Source: Gemella haemolysans ATCC 10379
GTDB taxonomy: Bacteria; Bacillota; Bacilli; Staphylococcales; Gemellaceae
DNA length: 64,000 bases
Assembly: GCF_000173915.1 (NCBI RefSeq)
Contig: NZ_ACDZ02000013.1
Coordinates: forward strand, 1 to 64,000
Direction: 5' to 3'
Shown: positions 26,587 through 36,897 of the stretch, in pieces
How the letters are laid out: every line of letters begins with the position of its first letter
Position numbering within the stretch: the stretch's first letter is position 1
Notes under the pieces: generated by a model
Databases searched by the model: none
Told to the model about the DNA's origin: nothing
The model's input: only the letters and a program-made list of their open reading frames with translations
Made by a program: the position numbers and the translations under genes

Positions 26587-28377
26587 TTATTTCTTATATT
26601 TTTTTAACTTTAATAGTAATTCTTTTTGAGTTTCAGTATCCATTTCTTGAATAGCCACTCTAAGTCTATCTTTTATTTCTTTTAATGTCATTTCTTTATT
26701 TGAAAAATAGATTATATAATCACCTACAACATCAGCTGTTGGATTTTCTTCAATTAGAAAATCTGTTTCATCTATATATGTTGCAAGCCGTACTACTTCA
26801 TCATCATCAATACTGTGAATAAATTTATGGATATGGAATTCTAAATTGTTATTATAATATATTACCAAATAATCCATTAAGTTTACAAAAGCTTCTTGAG
26901 GAAATTGACATTTTTCTAAGTCATTATATTTTTCTACAAATAATGATCTATCGACAAAAAAGTATTTAAATAATTTACACATTTTCTTGTCGTAATTTGT
27001 TGTTCTAAACAACAGTTCTGGGTTTGTCGGCACCACCCACTCTACTGCTGCTTTCTTCCTTTTCACATTCACCTTACCTAATTCTTTAAGAAGAACTTGT
27101 CGTTCAATTCCGAACTCCTCTGCCAAATTAGTAAGCAATATATATTTTAGTGATTCATCTTCTACATAGGCAATATTAACAAGTATTTCGTTTTTATATT
27201 TGATACGTTGTTCTATATTTGATTTAGAATCATTTTTACAAAATTCAATTTTATAGTTAATAAAGTGTTCTTTATTATTTCTTAAATAATTTTCAACATC
27301 AAAATCAGGATTTTTAGTATTTTTTTCAGTTAAAAATTCATCTAAATCCTTCGCACCTGAAAATTTCAGCTTATAGACATTGTCTGTTGTTTGAATAATT
27401 CTGTTTCCAATCTCTATCTGAGCTTTTGAACCCGCTTCATCATTATCTAAACTTAGTGTAATTTTTTTTACAAGTGATAAAACTTCTTTTAATTTATTGT
27501 TATCTATATTTGTACCCATCAATGCGACAGCATTCTTCATACCATTTTGATGAGCTTTAATAACATCCATATAACCTTCACATAAAATCACTTCATTTTC
27601 TTTAGCTATAAATAAACGTGCATCTGAAAAATTATATAAAACTGTTCTTTTTTCAAAAATTTTCGTCTCATGCGTATTGTAGTATTTTGGAACATTCTTA
27701 TCCGAAGACATTGTTCTTCCCGAAAATGCTACAACTTGATTTTGGTTATTTTTTATAGGGAACATTACTCTATCTTTAAAGACATCATAATAATCTCCAT
27801 TATCATTTTTTCCTAGCAATCCCGCTTCAACCATTAAATCCAAATTAATTTTATTCGAATTAAAGAAATTTAAAGCAATATTATTATCTCGAGGAGCATA
27901 TCCAAGATTAAAATGTTTAATAACATCTTCACTTAATCCCCTATCTAATAAATATTTAAGTGCGTCTTCTGCTTCTTTCGTATTTAGTAGAATATAATTA
28001 TAATAATCCGCTAAAAGTCTGTGTCCATAATACATTATATCAAGTTCATTATTTAAATCGTAACTCTCTTCTTTATTATTATTTGACTCTATATCCAGTC
28101 CTAACCTTGTTCCTAGCTTTACGATTGCTTGATTATATGTAATATTTTCTATTAACGATACAAATTGAAATATATTTCCACCTTTACCGCATCCGAAACA
28201 ATGGGCTATTTTTTTCTCAGATGAGACAGTAAAAGATGGTGTCTTCTCATTGTGAAATGGACATAATCCTAAGTAATTTTGCCCGCGTTTTTCTAATTTT
28301 ACGTATTCACTAACGAGACTAACTATATCAATATTATCAAAAATATAGTCAATATCCTGTTTAGATATTTTTGCCAC
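26587..28377 (-). CDS. dnaG: DNA primase
   Basis: Makes RNA primers at the replication fork. Its 596 residues begin at a GTG (28377) with AAGGAGGAG upstream. The N-terminal zinc-binding CHC2 domain has [15 protein letters not shown]...HCFGCGKGG at about 41-66. The catalytic core and Toprim domain follow, with [12 protein letters not shown] near 262 and [13 protein letters not shown]. The C-terminal part is the helicase-binding region (about 455-596), which is divergent, as is usual. It is cotranscribed with rpoD. Confidence 0.97.
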   Translation of the reverse strand: MAKISKQDIDYIFDNIDIVSLVSEYVKLEKRGQNYLGLCPFHNEKTPSFTVSSEKKIAHCFGCGKGGNIFQFVSLIENITYNQAIVKLGTRLGLDIESNNNKEESYDLNNELDIMYYGHRLLADYYNYILLNTKEAEDALKYLLDRGLSEDVIKHFNLGYAPRDNNIALNFFNSNKINLDLMVEAGLLGKNDNGDYYDVFKDRVMFPIKNNQNQVVAFSGRTMSSDKNVPKYYNTHETKIFEKRTVLYNFSDARLFIAKENEVILCEGYMDVIKAHQNGMKNAVALMGTNIDNNKLKEVLSLVKKITLSLDNDEAGSKAQIEIGNRIIQTTDNVYKLKFSGAKDLDEFLTEKNTKNPDFDVENYLRNNKEHFINYKIEFCKNDSKSNIEQRIKYKNEILVNIAYVEDESLKYILLTNLAEEFGIERQVLLKELGKVNVKRKKAAVEWVVPTNPELLFRTTNYDKKMCKLFKYFFVDRSLFVEKYNDLEKCQFPQEAFVNLMDYLVIYYNNNLEFHIHKFIHSIDDDEVVRLATYIDETDFLIEENPTADVVGDYIIYFSNKEMTLKEIKDRLRVAIQEMDTETQKELLLKLKKYKK

Positions 28378-28803
28378 CTTGTGCTCCTCCTTTTTTGCTA
28401 ACCATCAAAATTTAATGAAAAGATTATTTCCCAACACTAATTATAACATAAACTAAATTATTTTAATATAGTTTGTTTAAATATTTGTAGAAGTACACTA
28501 ACAATGAAAACTACTAATCTATTATTTTTGATTATGAATGTTTTATAAATTATTAATCTTCTAAATTAAATAATTTTTACTATACAGTTTTATCAAGAGT
28601 TTCAATTATTTTTAAAAATCATTTTATTAAATCTTCATTCCTTTCGTTTATTAATTTTATTCAATTCTAACAACTTAATTATATAAGAAAACCATTAGAA
28701 AATATTCTAAATTATTACTAATTTAATACAAAACTATAAGCTTATAGCATTTTATTAGGTTTTAGGTTATAATATGATTATCATTTAAAAAAGGAGTATT
28801 AAA
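28378..28803. other. Divergent intergenic region, dnaG / trkA
   Basis: 426 bp of very AT-rich DNA holding the start regions of both divergent units. TATAAT at 28768-28773 is a likely -10 for trkAH, but its -35 (TAGCAT) is poor. A TATAAT near 28440 faces dnaG. I see no gene, hairpin or repeat in the rest. Confidence 0.5.
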
Positions 28804-30177
28804 GTGAAAGTAATTATAGTCGGTGGTGGTAAGGTCGGTGAACTTCTTTGCGCTGATTTTTCTAACACATTTGATGAAGTAACAATTATCGACACAAATG
28901 AACGACGTGTTGAAAAGCTCGTTGAAACATATGATATTAAGGGATTAGTAGGTAATGGTGCGAATTCTGACATATTATTAGAAGCTGATGCAGCTAACGC
29001 CGATATGTTTATATCTGTTACTACTAGTGATGAAATAAATATGATTTCGTGCATAGCAGCTAAACAGATTGGAGCAAAATATACAATTGCGAGAATACGG
29101 AACCCAGAATATTCTAAAACAAAAGAATTCATAAAACAATCTCTAGGAATAGACCTAATGGTTAATCCTGAATACGAAGCAGCAAAACAAATTTTCTATA
29201 TGCTGAAATATCCAACAGCAATAAAAGTAGAAAGTTTTTCTAACAATAAATTCAATATCTTAGAAGTAATAATTAATGAGAACAGCATACTTAATGGGGT
29301 ATCTCTAATAGAAAGTAAAAAATACATCGATTTTCCATCACTAGTTTGTTTAGTTGAGAGAAAAGGAGATGTCTTTGTACCTCGCGGTAACTATATTTTT
29401 AAAGTTGGAGATAAAGTTCATATCACCGCTTCTAATAAAAATCTTAAAAACTTCTATAAGTTATTAGGAAATAAAGAAAATCTTGAGAAAAAGGTAACAT
29501 CTTCTTTAATTATAGGTGCAGGAAAAATCGCTCACTACTTAGTTGAATTTTTACAAAAAGTATCATTCTATACTAAAGTTATCGAAATTGATAAAGAAAA
29601 AGCCATATCCCTAAGTGAAACCTTCCCAGAAATTGATGTTATCTGGGCTGACGGTAGTGATAGAGACACATTAATTGAGGAAGGTATCCAAACATTTGAT
29701 AGTTGTATTTCTCTTACAGGTCTTGATGAAGAGAATATTATAATTAATCTATATGCACATAAGCTTGGTATTAAGAAAACTGTTGCTAAAGTGAATCGTG
29801 CATCTCTTAAACAAATAGCTGAAGATATTGGTCAATATTCATACATCACACCAAAAGAAATAGTTGGAAATATAATAAAAAAATATACAAAATCCCTGCA
29901 ATGTAGTCGATTTTCTGATATAGAAAGCTACTATCGCATAGCTAACAGTAAAGCCGAAGTTATAGAGTTTAAAATAACAAGTGATAATGCTAAAGTTATA
30001 GGAACTAAACTTAAGGATTTAGCTATAAATGATAACATGCTTATCGCATTTATCATTCGTAATAATAAACAAATCTTCCCGAATGGTGAAGATGAAATTA
30101 AAGTAAATGATAATGTTGTTGTTGTAAGTTATGGAAATAAACTTGAACATATCGATGATATTCTTGCAAGGAGGTAA
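28804..30177 (+). CDS. trkA: Trk potassium uptake regulatory NAD-binding protein
   Basis: Cytoplasmic gating subunit of the Trk potassium transporter. It has 457 residues from GTG 28804 (AAGGAG site). It contains two tandem RCK units, each a Rossmann NAD-binding domain plus TrkA-C. The first Rossmann is VIIVGGGKVGELLCADF, and the second is near residue 238, SLIIGAGKIAHYLVEF. The TrkA-C parts include NSILNGVSLIESKKYIDFPS and AKVIGTKLKDLAINDNMLI. The full double-length form pairs with TrkH, encoded 3 bp downstream. The trkH ribosome site lies inside the end of this gene. Confidence 0.95.
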   Translation: MKVIIVGGGKVGELLCADFSNTFDEVTIIDTNERRVEKLVETYDIKGLVGNGANSDILLEADAANADMFISVTTSDEINMISCIAAKQIGAKYTIARIRNPEYSKTKEFIKQSLGIDLMVNPEYEAAKQIFYMLKYPTAIKVESFSNNKFNILEVIINENSILNGVSLIESKKYIDFPSLVCLVERKGDVFVPRGNYIFKVGDKVHITASNKNLKNFYKLLGNKENLEKKVTSSLIIGAGKIAHYLVEFLQKVSFYTKVIEIDKEKAISLSETFPEIDVIWADGSDRDTLIEEGIQTFDSCISLTGLDEENIIINLYAHKLGIKKTVAKVNRASLKQIAEDIGQYSYITPKEIVGNIIKKYTKSLQCSRFSDIESYYRIANSKAEVIEFKITSDNAKVIGTKLKDLAINDNMLIAFIIRNNKQIFPNGEDEIKVNDNVVVVSYGNKLEHIDDILARR

Positions 30178-30180
30178 CCT

Positions 30181-31674
30181 ATGAATTTTAAAATGGTTTT
30201 TAACGTCGTTGGGAAAATGCTAATGCTCTTAGCGGCACTATTAATTCTTCCTACAATCGTATCATTAATTTATGACGAACAACTTCGCGTTACAATTTCT
30301 TTTTTTAGTACAGTTATTGTATGCTTTCTATTATCAGTAATAATTCATTATTTAACAAAAGATGTAACTGAACGTGATTTCTACAAGAGAGAAGGATATG
30401 TAATAGTAACTTTAACATGGGTTATCTTTTCTCTGTTAGGGGCACTTCCATTCTATTTATCTGGAGAAATACCACACTATATTGACAGTTTATTTGAGAC
30501 AGTTAGTGGCTTTACGACTACAGGCTCAACTATATTACAGGATATTGAATCTTTATCCAAAAGTCTATTATTCTGGCGTAGTTTTACACATTTTATAGGA
30601 GGTATGGGGGTTATTGTCTTCGCGCTTGCAATTCTTCCACGATCTCCACACACCATTCATATAGCTAAGGCAGAAGTTCCTGGCCCATATTTTGGTAAAG
30701 TGGTATCATCTATGAAGCAAACAGCAATATACCTTTATGGTATTTATATTGCATTAACAATCATATTATTCTTCCTACTATTGCTAGGTGGAATCGGAAT
30801 ATTCGATAGTATTAATCTAGCATTTTCTACAGCGGGAACTGGAGGGTTTGCTGTAAGAAACGCGGGTATCGCATATTATAATAGTACTTATATTACAGTT
30901 GTTATTGCTATTTTTATGCTAATATTCTCTATGAATCTTAGTTTAATATATTTTGTAGTCTTTAAAAGATACTTTAAAGTACTAAAAAGTGAAGAATTAC
31001 GTTGGTTTTTTGGAATGATATCTATTCTATCTATAATAATGTTTTTAGATATTTATCGTTCGTATGATACACCTAACCACAGTTTACTAGATGTATTCTT
31101 CACAGTTTCATCAGTTGTCTCGACTACAGGATTCACCTACAACGATTTTAATATTTGGCCTGTATTTTCTAAAATGATTATACTTATTCTTATGATAGTT
31201 GGAGGTTGTACTGGTGGTACTGCAGGAGGAATTAAGATTCCACGATTAATTTTCTTTGTAAAAAATGCGAAGCAAAGTATAAGTAAAGCTCTAAATCCAA
31301 GAAAAATTGCTATGTTCAAGATAGATGGAAAAGTAGTAAAAGACACTGCACCATTATCTAATTACCTGCTATTATTTGGCTTTGTGTATGTTATTATTTT
31401 GTTCTTAATAACATTCCAAATAAACGACTTTGAAGATGCAATTTCTTTAACTGTCACATCAATTAGTAATGCTGGGCCTGCGTTTAATCACTATGGTCCT
31501 ATGAGTAACTTTTCACAGATTCCATATTTTACAAAAACAATCCTGTCTGTTTCAATGTTACTAGGGCGTTTGGAATTAATGCCATTAATAGTATTCTTCT
31601 CTGCAAATACATGGAAAAAACGTAGAAAAAGATTAAGAGAAAATCAAAGAATTACTAATAACTTCATTGAATAA
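30181..31674 (+). CDS. trkH: Trk potassium transporter membrane subunit
   Basis: Ion-conducting subunit, 497 residues, with four M1-P-M2 repeats. Selectivity-filter-like turns are visible as TVSGFTTTGSTIL, FSTAGTGGFAVRN, VSSVVSTTGFTYND and SISNAGPAFNHYGP. Preceding hydrophobic segments begin at about residues 13 and 43. KVAEAEVPGP-like IAKAEVPGPYFGK and the intracellular loop GGCTGGTAGGIKIPR are family hallmarks. AAGGAGG precedes the ATG. It works with TrkA for potassium uptake and osmotic adaptation. A terminator follows at 31688. Confidence 0.95.
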   Translation: MNFKMVFNVVGKMLMLLAALLILPTIVSLIYDEQLRVTISFFSTVIVCFLLSVIIHYLTKDVTERDFYKREGYVIVTLTWVIFSLLGALPFYLSGEIPHYIDSLFETVSGFTTTGSTILQDIESLSKSLLFWRSFTHFIGGMGVIVFALAILPRSPHTIHIAKAEVPGPYFGKVVSSMKQTAIYLYGIYIALTIILFFLLLLGGIGIFDSINLAFSTAGTGGFAVRNAGIAYYNSTYITVVIAIFMLIFSMNLSLIYFVVFKRYFKVLKSEELRWFFGMISILSIIMFLDIYRSYDTPNHSLLDVFFTVSSVVSTTGFTYNDFNIWPVFSKMIILILMIVGGCTGGTAGGIKIPRLIFFVKNAKQSISKALNPRKIAMFKIDGKVVKDTAPLSNYLLLFGFVYVIILFLITFQINDFEDAISLTVTSISNAGPAFNHYGPMSNFSQIPYFTKTILSVSMLLGRLELMPLIVFFSANTWKKRRKRLRENQRITNNFIE

Positions 31675-31687
31675 TATACTGGTAGAA

Positions 31688-31726
31688 ATTACTCAAAAAT
31701 CATAATTTTCGAGTAATCTATTTTAT
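31688..31726 (+). terminator. Terminator after trkH
   Basis: ATTACTC-A-AAAAT pairs with ATTTT-C-GAGTAAT (one mismatch) around a 4-nt loop, followed by CTATTTTA. The T tract is short, so it may be modest in strength. Confidence 0.65.
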
Positions 31727-31754
31727 CGAGTCACCCTCATTTTTATCAATCAAT

Positions 31755-31792
31755 ACAAAAAGACGAGTTCTACTTATAGATCTCGTCTTTTA
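31755..31792 (-). terminator. Terminator overlapping the end of the histidine-kinase-like gene
   Basis: Minus strand: AAAGACGAG pairs with CTCGTCTTT, and TTTTTG follows. The stop codon of the gene at 31770-32096 lies inside the loop, so coding sequence and terminator are merged. Confidence 0.82.
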
Positions 31793-32096
31793 TCATTGAA
31801 ACTATCTCTTGAATTTCTTCATTGATTCTTTCATCTAGTTCTTCTTTAGTAATTAATTCATCATTATGCGCTTCTGTATACCCTAATATTATACCTAAAG
31901 AATTCTTAACATTGTGCAACATAATTTTTTTCTTCTGTTCATTTTTATCCAATTCTGAACTTCTTTTATAAATCATAAATATATTTAAAAATACAAAAAA
32001 TGTTAAAGGCAGGAAAAATATTTTAATATGTATTGCGGCAATAAGAAATACTACTATTAATACATTTACAGTTATGAAACTAATCATATTTTTCAT
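31770..32096 (-). CDS. Truncated membrane histidine-kinase-like protein (DHp only)
   Basis: 108 residues. Two membrane helices fill about residues 1-45 (MISFITVNVLIVVFLIAAIH, KIFFLPLTFFVFLNIFMIY), then a charged segment. Next comes a dimerisation/phosphoacceptor-like helix with LHNVKNSLGIILGYTEAHND, where the histidine and 'NSLGIILGYTE' match the H-box of sensor kinases. No ATPase domain follows: the frame ends inside a terminator hairpin and the next DNA belongs to trkH. So it is a remnant, a phosphotransfer partner or a scaffold. It overlaps the rsmI end by 17 bp and is probably translationally coupled to it. Confidence 0.6.
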   Translation of the reverse strand: MKNMISFITVNVLIVVFLIAAIHIKIFFLPLTFFVFLNIFMIYKRSSELDKNEQKKKIMLHNVKNSLGIILGYTEAHNDELITKEELDERINEEIQEIVSMIKDEIYK

Positions 32097-32910
32097 GATA
32101 TAAACTATAAACCTCTTTTTTATTTATGCCATATTCTTTAGCAGTATTTTTAATAGCTTCTGATTTTTTTTCACCACTTTGGACTTTTTGATAGATTATT
32201 TCTATAATATCATCAAGATTAAGGTCTGTTATTTCTTCATCCTTTGATGGAGAAATAATAACAACAAATTCCCCTTTTTCCTTAATTTCTCCACCTAACA
32301 TATCTAATATTACGCTAGCTTCATATGTTTCGATTTGTTCAAACATCTTCGTAAGTTCTCTCGCCACTGCAATTTTTCTTGTTGGTGAAATTTTAACAAT
32401 CTCTTCAACTAAGTTTTTTACCCTATGTGGACTTTCATATAAAATACCAGTTGTCTTTAAGTTTAAAATAATTTCTAACTTTTGCTTAAGTTCCTTACTT
32501 TTTCTCGGTAAGAACCCATAGAAAGTATAATTGTAAGATTCTATACCGCTAGCAACCAGTGCAGTAAGTCCCGCATTAGCACCTGGTAAAGCTACAACAT
32601 CTAGTCCTGCAGTTTTTACCTTCTCTACAAGTACATACCCTGGATCTGAAATACATGGCATTCCTGCGTCAGTTACCAATGCTATATCTAATCCTTCTTC
32701 TAAGTATTCTATTATTTTATCACTCATTTTATCTTCATTATGCTCGTGATAACTAAGTAGTTTTTTACCCTTCACTTCATAATGATTCAATAACTTCTGA
32801 GTATTTCTCGTGTCTTCACAAGCTATTATATCCGCTTCTTTTAGCACTCTTAGTGCTCTTAATGTAATATCTTCCAAATTACCTATTGGTGTTCCCACTA
32901 AATATAACAT
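32080..32910 (-). CDS. rsmI: 16S rRNA (cytidine1402-2'-O)-methyltransferase
   Basis: SAM-dependent methyltransferase of the tetrapyrrole-methylase fold, 276 residues. Marks are LYLVGTPIGNLEDITLRAL at the N-terminus, ACEDTRNTQKLLNHY, YHEHNE, LVTDAGMPCISDPGYVLV, VVALPGANAGLTALVASG and GFLPRKSKE. It modifies C1402 in the decoding centre. It starts 2 bp after the GIY-YIG gene, the same order as yabB-yazA-yabC in Bacillus. Confidence 0.96.
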   Translation of the reverse strand: MLYLVGTPIGNLEDITLRALRVLKEADIIACEDTRNTQKLLNHYEVKGKKLLSYHEHNEDKMSDKIIEYLEEGLDIALVTDAGMPCISDPGYVLVEKVKTAGLDVVALPGANAGLTALVASGIESYNYTFYGFLPRKSKELKQKLEIILNLKTTGILYESPHRVKNLVEEIVKISPTRKIAVARELTKMFEQIETYEASVILDMLGGEIKEKGEFVVIISPSKDEEITDLNLDDIIEIIYQKVQSGEKKSEAIKNTAKEYGINKKEVYSLYHEKYD

Positions 32911-32912
32911 AG

Positions 32913-33224
32913 TTATTTTTCCTTTATTTTAATATTAAATTCTTTTATTTTTTGCCTTTTTTCTGTATTTAAATTAAGTAAAATATACTCTTCTTTACTA
33001 CTACGAGTTCGTTTTTTAAATAGACTTTCTGCACTCGTAGCTTCACTTTTCGTCTTAAATTCTTCAAAATATATAAGTTTTACAGGTACTCTTACCCTCG
33101 TATATTTTGCACCTTTTTTTGCATTATGAGTTTTTATCCTTCTAACAATATCTGTTGTATATCCAGTATACCAAGTTTTGTCGCAACACTCAACTACATA
33201 CATAAAACTACTCATAAATACCAT
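32913..33224 (-). CDS. yazA: GIY-YIG domain protein, UPF0213 (YazA) family
   Basis: 103 residues at most. The GIY-YIG endonuclease-like motif is [20 protein letters not shown], with family blocks [20 protein letters not shown] and [19 protein letters not shown]. The start is uncertain: ATG 33224 overlaps trmN6, and later ATG codons at 33215 and 33203 would begin MSSF or MYVV; the last is the usual family start. Function is unknown, though the fold is that of structure-specific nucleases such as SLX1. It sits between trmN6 and rsmI as in other Bacilli. Confidence 0.85.
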   Translation of the reverse strand: MVFMSSFMYVVECCDKTWYTGYTTDIVRRIKTHNAKKGAKYTRVRVPVKLIYFEEFKTKSEATSAESLFKKRTRSSKEEYILLNLNTEKRQKIKEFNIKIKEK

Positions 33225-33942
33225 ACACTTTCTTCATCTCATCTGTATAACTACCATCTTCATTATAAATATAGAATGGTTGTTCAACTTTAATATCGCT
33301 AACTTTCGAGATACTTCCTTCTATTAATACTATCTTACTATTCTCACTTGAAGGCTTACTATATACAAACCTTATTCTCTTAATTGCTAGTCCATTTTTC
33401 TCACATTCAGAGATAATATCACTTATTCTATAAGTTCTATGAACCAATGCAAATTTCCCGTTTTGTTTAACTAAATATCTAATCGCCTGGATTATATCAC
33501 TAAGATTACATAGTAATTCATGACGTGAAATATTGTGATTAAACTTTTCTCGTTGATTTGGCATATTCTCAACGGGAAAATACGGCGGATTACAGATCAC
33601 ATAGTCGAATGTTGATGGTTTATAATATTCTTTGACATTTTTTATATCACCACTTCGTACTGCTACATTAGTAATTTCATTTAACTCTAAACTTTTTTTA
33701 CTCAGTTCAACTAAGTCTTCTTGAATTTCTAACATTTCAATTTTGGCATCTGACTTTTCTCTAAGAATTATTGAGATACCACCATTCCCACTGCAAAGTT
33801 CTATAATATTTTTCTTAAAACTTCTCGGCACATTGGCAAAATATGGTAATAGAAAAGAGTCCGTTGACATACTATAATGATCAACTTTTTGTAATATTTT
33901 AAAATTTTTAGAAACTGTATCAACTCTTAAATTATCTTCCAT
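33208..33942 (-). CDS. TrmN6-like tRNA/adenine N6-methyltransferase
   Basis: Rossmann-fold SAM-dependent methyltransferase of 244 residues (YabB-like). The SAM pocket is [15 protein letters not shown], and the catalytic N6-adenine motif NPPYFP lies near residue 117. In Escherichia coli the relative TrmN6 modifies A37 of tRNA-Val. The Gram-positive homologue's exact target is not set by sequence. It starts 1 bp after holB, overlaps the GIY-YIG gene at its 3' end, and belongs to the tmk operon. Confidence 0.85.
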   Translation of the reverse strand: MEDNLRVDTVSKNFKILQKVDHYSMSTDSFLLPYFANVPRSFKKNIIELCSGNGGISIILREKSDAKIEMLEIQEDLVELSKKSLELNEITNVAVRSGDIKNVKEYYKPSTFDYVICNPPYFPVENMPNQREKFNHNISRHELLCNLSDIIQAIRYLVKQNGKFALVHRTYRISDIISECEKNGLAIKRIRFVYSKPSSENSKIVLIEGSISKVSDIKVEQPFYIYNEDGSYTDEMKKVYGIYE

Positions 33943-33943
33943 A

Positions 33944-34780
33944 CTAACCTCTTGTTAAAAATTCTAATTTATTGTTATCTAATAAAATAGTAAAAGCGAA
34001 TTTTTCCAGCACCAATGTTGCATTAACATTTCCATTTAAATCTGCTTGTGCTTGAAGTATTTTTTCCTGTACCTTACTAATATTAACAACATCACTTGCG
34101 ATTTCATCACTATAACTTTTAGAAACTTTCATACTTAAATAATTGAAAAACTCTACCACTTCATCTTTAGATTTTAATTTTTCTAATAGATAAATATTAG
34201 CAAGATGCGGTTTTCTCATATATCTTTTTACATATTCATTAGTAATAGCAATTAACTCTTCATTCTGTTCAATTTCAATATGTTCACTATGCCCTATTAG
34301 TTTAACTTGTTGACAACGCGAAATAATAGTTGGTAATATAGCACTAATATTTTTACAACTAAGAATAGCTATAATATCATCTTCAGGTTCTTCTAAAAAT
34401 TTAAGTAAGCTGTTTGCTGCTTGCTCAGTCATTTTTTCTATATCTTTTATCCAGTATATCTTCTTACCGTAAAATGATTTAACACTCAAATCAGATTTTA
34501 ATGTTTGGATTTCATCTTTCTTTATCGAAGTTTCACTTGATAATTTATAAAAATCAACATAATTCCCATGATTTATACTATTGCAGTTTTTACAATTTTC
34601 ACAACTATAAAATTCTTTATCTTTATTTTCTAAACAAAAAATTGCTTTAACAAAACTCAAAATAAACTCATCAGAATATAAACTATCCTCACCTACTATT
34701 AAATAGGCATGGGATAGTTTATCTGTTTTTAATGTATTTGTTAAAGATTTTATTACAATTGTATCTTTACTAAAGTTCAT
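33944..34780 (-). CDS. holB: DNA polymerase III delta' subunit
   Basis: Clamp-loader subunit, 278 residues. The AAA+ fold is recognisable from KLSHAYLIVGEDSLYSDEFI (degenerate P-loop, as in delta'), a zinc-finger group CENCKNCNS at about 59-67, KKIYWIKDIEKMTEQAANSL, LKFLEEPEDDIIAILSC and ILPTIISRCQQVK (the SRC motif). It overlaps tmk by 11 bp. In Bacillus, yaaQ and yaaR lie between tmk and holB; here they are missing. Confidence 0.93.
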   Translation of the reverse strand: MNFSKDTIVIKSLTNTLKTDKLSHAYLIVGEDSLYSDEFILSFVKAIFCLENKDKEFYSCENCKNCNSINHGNYVDFYKLSSETSIKKDEIQTLKSDLSVKSFYGKKIYWIKDIEKMTEQAANSLLKFLEEPEDDIIAILSCKNISAILPTIISRCQQVKLIGHSEHIEIEQNEELIAITNEYVKRYMRKPHLANIYLLEKLKSKDEVVEFFNYLSMKVSKSYSDEIASDVVNISKVQEKILQAQADLNGNVNATLVLEKFAFTILLDNNKLEFLTRG

Positions 34781-35396
34781 TGTTTAAAAATCCTTCCAAT
34801 ATAGCAAGTGCTTTTTTCTGCACATTCTCGTATGTATCACTTGCATCAATCACCTTAATACGTTCGGTATTTTCTCTTGAAAGATCATCATAACCACGTT
34901 TGACATTTTTGTAAAAATCTAGGCTTTCTTGATCCATTCGGTTATTATCATCTCTGTTTTTTGTACGCGCTAGTCCAACTTCAACATCTACACAGAAATA
35001 TAGTGTCAAATCCGGTTCAAGATTATCTGTTGCATATGAATTTATATTTAAAATATCTTGTTTAGAAAGTCCTCGACCATAAGATTGGTAAGCAACTGAA
35101 CTATCTACAAAACGATCACAAATTACAATATATCCATCATTTACATGTGGTAATATTTTTTTTACAATATGATCACGTCGACTAGCACAAAACAGTAAAC
35201 TTTCAGTTTTAGCATCAATATCATTTGAACTATCAAAAAGTAGTTCTCGGACTTTCTCGCTAAACTCTGTTCCACCAGGCTCACGTGTTGTTATAACTTT
35301 ATATCCCTTTTCTTTCAAATACTCTGTAGCAAAGTTGATAAAGCTCGTTTTACCTGAACCATCTGAACCTTCTACTGTTATGAATTTACCTTTCAT
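34770..35396 (-). CDS. tmk: Thymidylate kinase
   Basis: Phosphorylates dTMP to dTDP for DNA synthesis. At 208 residues it is the normal length. It shows the P-loop EGSDGSGKTSF at about 9-19, the substrate motif TTREPGGTEFSEKVRELLF, the DRFVDSSVAYQ block and the lid NRDDNNRMDQE. It is the first gene of tmk-holB-trmN6-yazA-rsmI and starts 26 bp after the aminotransferase gene, so it may share that transcript. Confidence 0.97.
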   Translation of the reverse strand: MKGKFITVEGSDGSGKTSFINFATEYLKEKGYKVITTREPGGTEFSEKVRELLFDSSNDIDAKTESLLFCASRRDHIVKKILPHVNDGYIVICDRFVDSSVAYQSYGRGLSKQDILNINSYATDNLEPDLTLYFCVDVEVGLARTKNRDDNNRMDQESLDFYKNVKRGYDDLSRENTERIKVIDASDTYENVQKKALAILEGFLNNEL

Positions 35397-35422
35397 TTGA
35401 ATAACCTTTCTTCTATATGTAA

Positions 35423-36601
35423 TTACTTATTCATAAATTGAGAAATTCTTTCAACAGCTTCTTTTATATTTTCCATGCTTGTTGCATAACTAATTCTAAA
35501 GAAGTCATTATAAGCTTTCCCAAATGCTGTCCCAGGAATAACCCCAACACGAGCCTCTTTCGCTAATAATTTACAAAACTCCATCGCTCCAAGTTCTCTA
35601 TATTCCGCTGGAATTTTGGCAAAGATATAAAATGCTCCATCAATTTCAGGGATTTCAAAACCTAATTCGCGAAGTCTTGGAACCATATAATCTTTTCTTT
35701 CTCTATAAGTTTCAATCATATGATTATTATATTTATCTACATTTTCATCTGTTAAAGCTACTACAGCAGCATCTTGAATAAATGTTGGAGCTCCAGATAC
35801 TGTAAACAGATGGAAAACACCGATTTTTCTAATCATCGCTTGAGGAGCTGCGACAAATCCAATACGCCATCCAGTCATAGCATGAGATTTTGATAATCCA
35901 CTGATTAGAACTGTTTGTTCTGGAATAAACTCAGCTAATGATGTGTGTTTATAGTTATATGTAATATCTCCATAAATTTCATCACTAAGTACAAAAATAT
36001 CATATTTTCCTAATACATCAGCAATCTCTTTAACTTCTTCTCTAGTATAAGAAACACCACTTGGGTTGTTTGGATAGTTGATTAAAATTGCTTTTGCATC
36101 TTTATTCTCTTCTAGAGCTTTTTCTAAATCACTTGGACGAACTTTAAAGCCATTATCAGCTGTGTCAATGAATTTAATATTACATTTATTTAGAATACCT
36201 ACTCCCTCATAAGCTGAGAAGTATGGTGTTACTACTAAAATAGTATCCCCTTGGTTTGTAACAGCAGAGATAGTATGTTCTATCGCCGCAGAAGCACCAA
36301 TAGTTACGATAACTTCATCTGAACTATATTTTAAATTATATCTCTTCTCTAAGTTTTTAGCCCACGCTGCTCTTAATGGCTCAATACCATTGTTCACTGA
36401 ATAGTGTGTTCTATTATTATCTAAAGCAACTTTCGCAGCTTCTTTAACCTCTTCAGCAGTATCAAAGTCAGGCTCTCCTAATGTTAACTTGATAATTCCT
36501 TCAATCGTTGAAGCAAATGCATCAAATTCTCTAATTGGAGATCCTGTAAGATTTGCTAAAGACGTGTTAAATTTGTTTTCTAATGATTTTTTAATTTCCA
36601 T
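35423..36601 (-). CDS. Class I/II aminotransferase, PatA-like
   Basis: PLP-dependent fold-type I aminotransferase of 392 residues. It shows ITLGEPDFDTAEEVKEA near the N-terminus, NYPNNPSGVSYTREE, DEIYGDITY and the Schiff-base lysine in LISGLSKSHAMTGWRIGF near residue 234. The C-terminal arginine that binds the substrate carboxylate is in NDFFRISYATS. The best fit is the aspartate/N-acetyl-diaminopimelate aminotransferase group (PatA), which would serve lysine and peptidoglycan precursors. Substrate cannot be fixed without biochemistry. It is divergent from ilvE across 296 bp. Confidence 0.85.
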   Translation of the reverse strand: MEIKKSLENKFNTSLANLTGSPIREFDAFASTIEGIIKLTLGEPDFDTAEEVKEAAKVALDNNRTHYSVNNGIEPLRAAWAKNLEKRYNLKYSSDEVIVTIGASAAIEHTISAVTNQGDTILVVTPYFSAYEGVGILNKCNIKFIDTADNGFKVRPSDLEKALEENKDAKAILINYPNNPSGVSYTREEVKEIADVLGKYDIFVLSDEIYGDITYNYKHTSLAEFIPEQTVLISGLSKSHAMTGWRIGFVAAPQAMIRKIGVFHLFTVSGAPTFIQDAAVVALTDENVDKYNNHMIETYRERKDYMVPRLRELGFEIPEIDGAFYIFAKIPAEYRELGAMEFCKLLAKEARVGVIPGTAFGKAYNDFFRISYATSMENIKEAVERISQFMNK

Positions 36602-36814
36602 ATAAATATCTACCTTCCTTTAAAATTAGGTACATTGTTAATATAACATTTCTAATATTGTAACATATTTTCAACAAAAATTAAATTAGTATCTTAAAAT
36701 ATCAAAGTGAAAAATTAACAATGAATACATAATATTTTATAGTATTTTCATTAAATTTTCAAGATGAAATATCGGATATTTTTTATAAAAATTCAGAAAA
36801 CTTAAAGAAAAGTA

Positions 36815-36843
36815 TTGAAAAATGACTTGATTAGTATTATAAT
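36815..36843 (+). promoter_or_regulatory. Promoter of ilvE
   Basis: -35 TTGAAA (36815-36820), a 17-bp spacer, and -10 TATAAT (36838-36843), 55 bp before ATG 36898. No attenuator or T-box-like structure is evident in the short leader. Confidence 0.78.
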
Positions 36844-36897
36844 ATTTCTAACACATTTAAAAATTAATTGTTTTAAAAGATAAGGAGAAATATAATT

